Assembly (NCBI GenBank): GCA_002385885.1
Contig: DGEI01000013.1
Span: forward strand, 124,001 to 188,000
DNA length: 64,000 bases
Origin: Firmicutes bacterium UBA3930
Lineage (GTDB): Bacteria > Bacillota > Clostridia > Caldicoprobacterales > Caldicoprobacteraceae
Direction: 5' to 3'
Part shown: positions 62,270 to 64,000 of the stretch, piece by piece
Layout: every line of letters starts with the position of its first letter
Position numbering within the stretch: position 1 is the stretch's first letter
The notes under the pieces: generated by a model
The model's database searches: none
What the model saw: the letters and a program-made list of their open reading frames with translations, nothing else
Told to the model about the DNA's origin: nothing
Program-made: the position numbers and the translations under genes

Positions 62270-62343
62270 TGGAGCGGGTGATGGGAATCGAACCCACGCT
62301 ACCAGCTTGGAAGGCTGGAATTCTACCACTGAATTACACCCGC
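62270..62343 (-). tRNA. tRNA-Gly (anticodon TCC)
   Basis: Acceptor GCGGGTG/CACCCGC, anticodon loop CTTCCAA, encoded CCA. First gene of the cluster. Confidence 0.96.
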
Positions 62344-62385
62344 ATATCTGGAATTCATTTTATCACCTGTTCAGACGCAAATTAT

Positions 62386-62414
62386 ATTTTAGCTTGTTAT
62401 CTGGTTTTTGTCAA
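62386..62414 (-). promoter_or_regulatory. Promoter of tRNA cluster 2
   Basis: Minus-strand TTGACA (62409-62414), 17 bp, TAAAAT (62386-62391), about 43 bp upstream of tRNA-Gly. Confidence 0.8.
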
Positions 62415-62435
62415 CCACTTTTTTAAAAGTGAGGT

Positions 62436-62918
62436 TCATACTTTATCCACATTTACAATCTGCGGAACAAGTTTATCTTTAAATATTTCCAGAATTCCTA
62501 TTGTTGCTTTCATATTACCTCTTGAATGAGATAAGCTCCCCGGATTCATAAATATAGTTCTATCAGCAATAAAAATCTCAGCTTTATGCGTATGACCAAA
62601 TAAAACGGCATCATATCCTTTACCGTACACAGCATTGATCAGTTGATGCGTTCCCAATTTAACCCTGTACAGATGTCCATGGGTTAAAAATATCCGTTTA
62701 TCACCTGCTTCAATTTCTTTGTAATAGGGAACTTGCCTGGTAAAATCACAATTGCCGCAGACATATTCAACAGGCAGGCCCGATACGTTATGCAGATAAA
62801 TGGCATCAGAGCACAGATCTCCCAGATGAACAAACATGCTTATATCTTTAAATCTTTGAGCTATTCTGTCCAGTATAAGCCTTTCTCCATGGCTATCGCT
62901 TATTACTCCAATTTTCAT
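62436..62918 (-). CDS. YfcE/MJ0936-family metallophosphoesterase
   Basis: A 160 aa calcineurin-like phosphodiesterase. Metal motifs in order: GVISDSHGE (residues 4-12), VHLGDLCSD, CGNCDFTRQVP, FLTHGHLYRVK and LFGHTHKAEI. Family members hydrolyse phosphodiesters in vitro; the natural substrate is unclear. It follows rdgB by 12 nt in the conserved rph-rdgB-yfcE order of Firmicutes. Confidence 0.93.
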   Translation of the reverse strand: MKIGVISDSHGERLILDRIAQRFKDISMFVHLGDLCSDAIYLHNVSGLPVEYVCGNCDFTRQVPYYKEIEAGDKRIFLTHGHLYRVKLGTHQLINAVYGKGYDAVLFGHTHKAEIFIADRTIFMNPGSLSHSRGNMKATIGILEIFKDKLVPQIVNVDKV

Positions 62919-62930
62919 GACATCTTTTCC

Positions 62931-63539
62931 TCAAGTTTTTCTTATGTACCCCTGTTTTATCATTAGCTCCTTAAGCTTTTTCAATGCTTTACCGCGGTGG
63001 CTTATAACATTCTTTTCCTGAGGAGTGAGTTCAGCAAAGGTTTTATCCAACCCATCCACAATGAACAATGGATCATAACCAAACCCGTTCCTGCCTGCCG
63101 GGGAGAACCCTATCTTCCCGTAACATGAACCTGCTGCAGTGAGAACCGTTCCATCCGGAGCTGCAAACACAACAACACAACGAAAAACAGCCTGTCTCTT
63201 TTCAAATGAAACCGCTTCCAACAATTTCAATAGTTTTTCGTTATTCTCTTCATCGGAGGCATTTGGGCCGGCAAAACGTGCTGAATAGACACCCGGCCGG
63301 CCGCCCAGAGCCATAACCTCCAATCCCGAATCATCAGCAATTACCGGCATACCTGTATATTTACAGATCTCCAAAGCCTTTTTTAGCGCATTCTCCTCAA
63401 AAGAATCCCGGTCCTCTTCTACTTTTATATTGACACCGGCATCTTTCAAAGACAATATATCATAGGGCAGGCCATTAAGAATCTGCCTGATCTCCAGGAC
63501 CTTTCCGGGATTATTGGTTGCAGCAATTATGCTTCTCAT
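62931..63539 (-). CDS. rdgB: XTP/dITP diphosphatase (RdgB/HAM1)
   Basis: Cleans the nucleotide pool of XTP and dITP. The 202 aa protein has the Ham1 signatures IIAATNNPGKVLEI at the N terminus, ADDSGLEVMALGGRPGVYSA and GRNGFGYDPLFIVDG. ATG 63539 overlaps the rph stop (ATGA), which fixes the start; the longer reading from 63560 lies inside rph. Confidence 0.96.
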   Translation of the reverse strand: MRSIIAATNNPGKVLEIRQILNGLPYDILSLKDAGVNIKVEEDRDSFEENALKKALEICKYTGMPVIADDSGLEVMALGGRPGVYSARFAGPNASDEENNEKLLKLLEAVSFEKRQAVFRCVVVFAAPDGTVLTAAGSCYGKIGFSPAGRNGFGYDPLFIVDGLDKTFAELTPQEKNVISHRGKALKKLKELMIKQGYIRKT

Positions 63540-64000
63540 ACTTCCTGCCCTACCAAACAATTAAGATTGCCCAGGGCTTCCTTTTGGCAATCGATAATCT
63601 GCCGAATACCGGTTTGCCCCATTTTCACCAGAATATCAAGATCCTTTAGTGTAAACGGCGATATTTCACCTGTCCCCTGTATTTCTATCAATTCATATTT
63701 TTCATTCATAACCAGGTTCATATCAACGGTGGCCAAAGAATCCTCTTCATAGCAGAGATCCAGCATGATTTCATTATTCACTATACCTACACTTACTGCT
63801 GCGGCATAGCTTTTGATCGGGCTCTTCTCAATAAGTTCCTGGTCCAGCATACTTTTTATGCACTGCACCAATGCGATATAACCACCGGTTATCGAACAGG
63901 TCCTGGTACCTCCATCAGCCTGAATAACGTCACAATCAATCCATATGGTTCTTTCACCCAGAAGGTCCGTATCGGTAACACAGCGTAAAGAGCGGCCTAT
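63536..64000 (-). CDS. rph: Ribonuclease PH (5' part beyond window)
   Basis: Phosphorolytic 3' exoribonuclease that trims tRNA precursors. The 154 visible residues cover the C-terminal part of the protein and include GRSLRCVTDTDLLGERTIW, DCDVIQADGGTRTCSITGGY, and the end region VDMNLVMNEKYELIEIQGTG. The frame is open to base 64000, so the N terminus is missing. The stop overlaps the rdgB start by 4 nt. The family usually has Ala where TCSITGG has Cys, a minor variation. Confidence 0.95.
   Translation of the reverse strand: MGRSLRCVTDTDLLGERTIWIDCDVIQADGGTRTCSITGGYIALVQCIKSMLDQELIEKSPIKSYAAAVSVGIVNNEIMLDLCYEEDSLATVDMNLVMNEKYELIEIQGTGEISPFTLKDLDILVKMGQTGIRQIIDCQKEALGNLNCLVGQEV

Overview
This 64 kb window looks like chromosomal DNA of a low-to-moderate GC, endospore-forming member of the Clostridia. 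It carries dipicolinate synthase genes (dpaA/dpaB), a gerA-gerB-gerC germinant receptor operon, an FtsK/SpoIIIE translocase next to tepA-ylzJ, a CteB-like SCIFF radical SAM maturase, a tungsten/ferredoxin-type indolepyruvate oxidoreductase and a spore-photoproduct-lyase-like radical SAM protein. Almost every gene is on the minus strand. Shine-Dalgarno sites are strong, and TTG/GTG starts are common (rny, uppP, cphA, hisK, the YesM-like kinase, degS, the ROK kinase).

Layout. 1-9.3 kb: a housekeeping block of rny (3' end off the window), recA with a LexA-controlled promoter, cinA, pgsA, rimO, ftsK/spoIIIE and uppP. 9.7-14 kb: ylzJ, tepA, dapG, dpaB, dpaA (with a good SigK-type promoter) and a dimeric-type dUTPase. 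Two copies of a 160 bp imperfectly palindromic repeat flank this block at 9.4 and 14.2 kb. 14.5-22.8 kb: an AMP-forming acyl-CoA synthetase and a small membrane protein on the plus strand, then gerABC, a DUF1015 protein and an annealing-protein-like gene. 22.9-24.0 kb: an unassigned, strongly structured RNA-like element of about 410-440 nt, closed by a 15 bp terminal helix, followed by five tRNA genes.

24.2-31.6 kb: a histidine operon (hisZ-G-D-C-B-A-IE) with divergent hisK. hisH and hisF are absent from their usual places. 31.6-37.4 kb: a GNAT and DUF2156 pair, then cyanophycin synthetase and cyanophycinase. 37.5-46.4 kb: a sugar-uptake module made of a YesM/YesN-like two-component system, solute-binding protein, two permeases and an amidohydrolase. 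It has no ATPase of its own. 46.7-50.5 kb: degS-degU, 5-formyl-THF cyclo-ligase and alanine racemase. 50.5-54.7 kb: an aromatic/indole-acetate module, iorA-iorB-paaK-ACT.

54.8-61.4 kb: a small DUF1540 protein, a Gfo/Idh/MocA dehydrogenase, glycerate kinase, the SCIFF-type maturase with no precursor gene beside it, a ROK glucokinase and an SPL-like radical SAM protein. 61.6-62.4 kb: a seven-gene tRNA cluster. 62.4-64.0 kb: yfcE, rdgB and the 3' part of rph. The strongest candidate for something undescribed is the large structured RNA at about 22.9-23.35 kb. The palindromic repeat family and the orphan SCIFF-type maturase come next. All family names come from reading the sequence; no database search was run.
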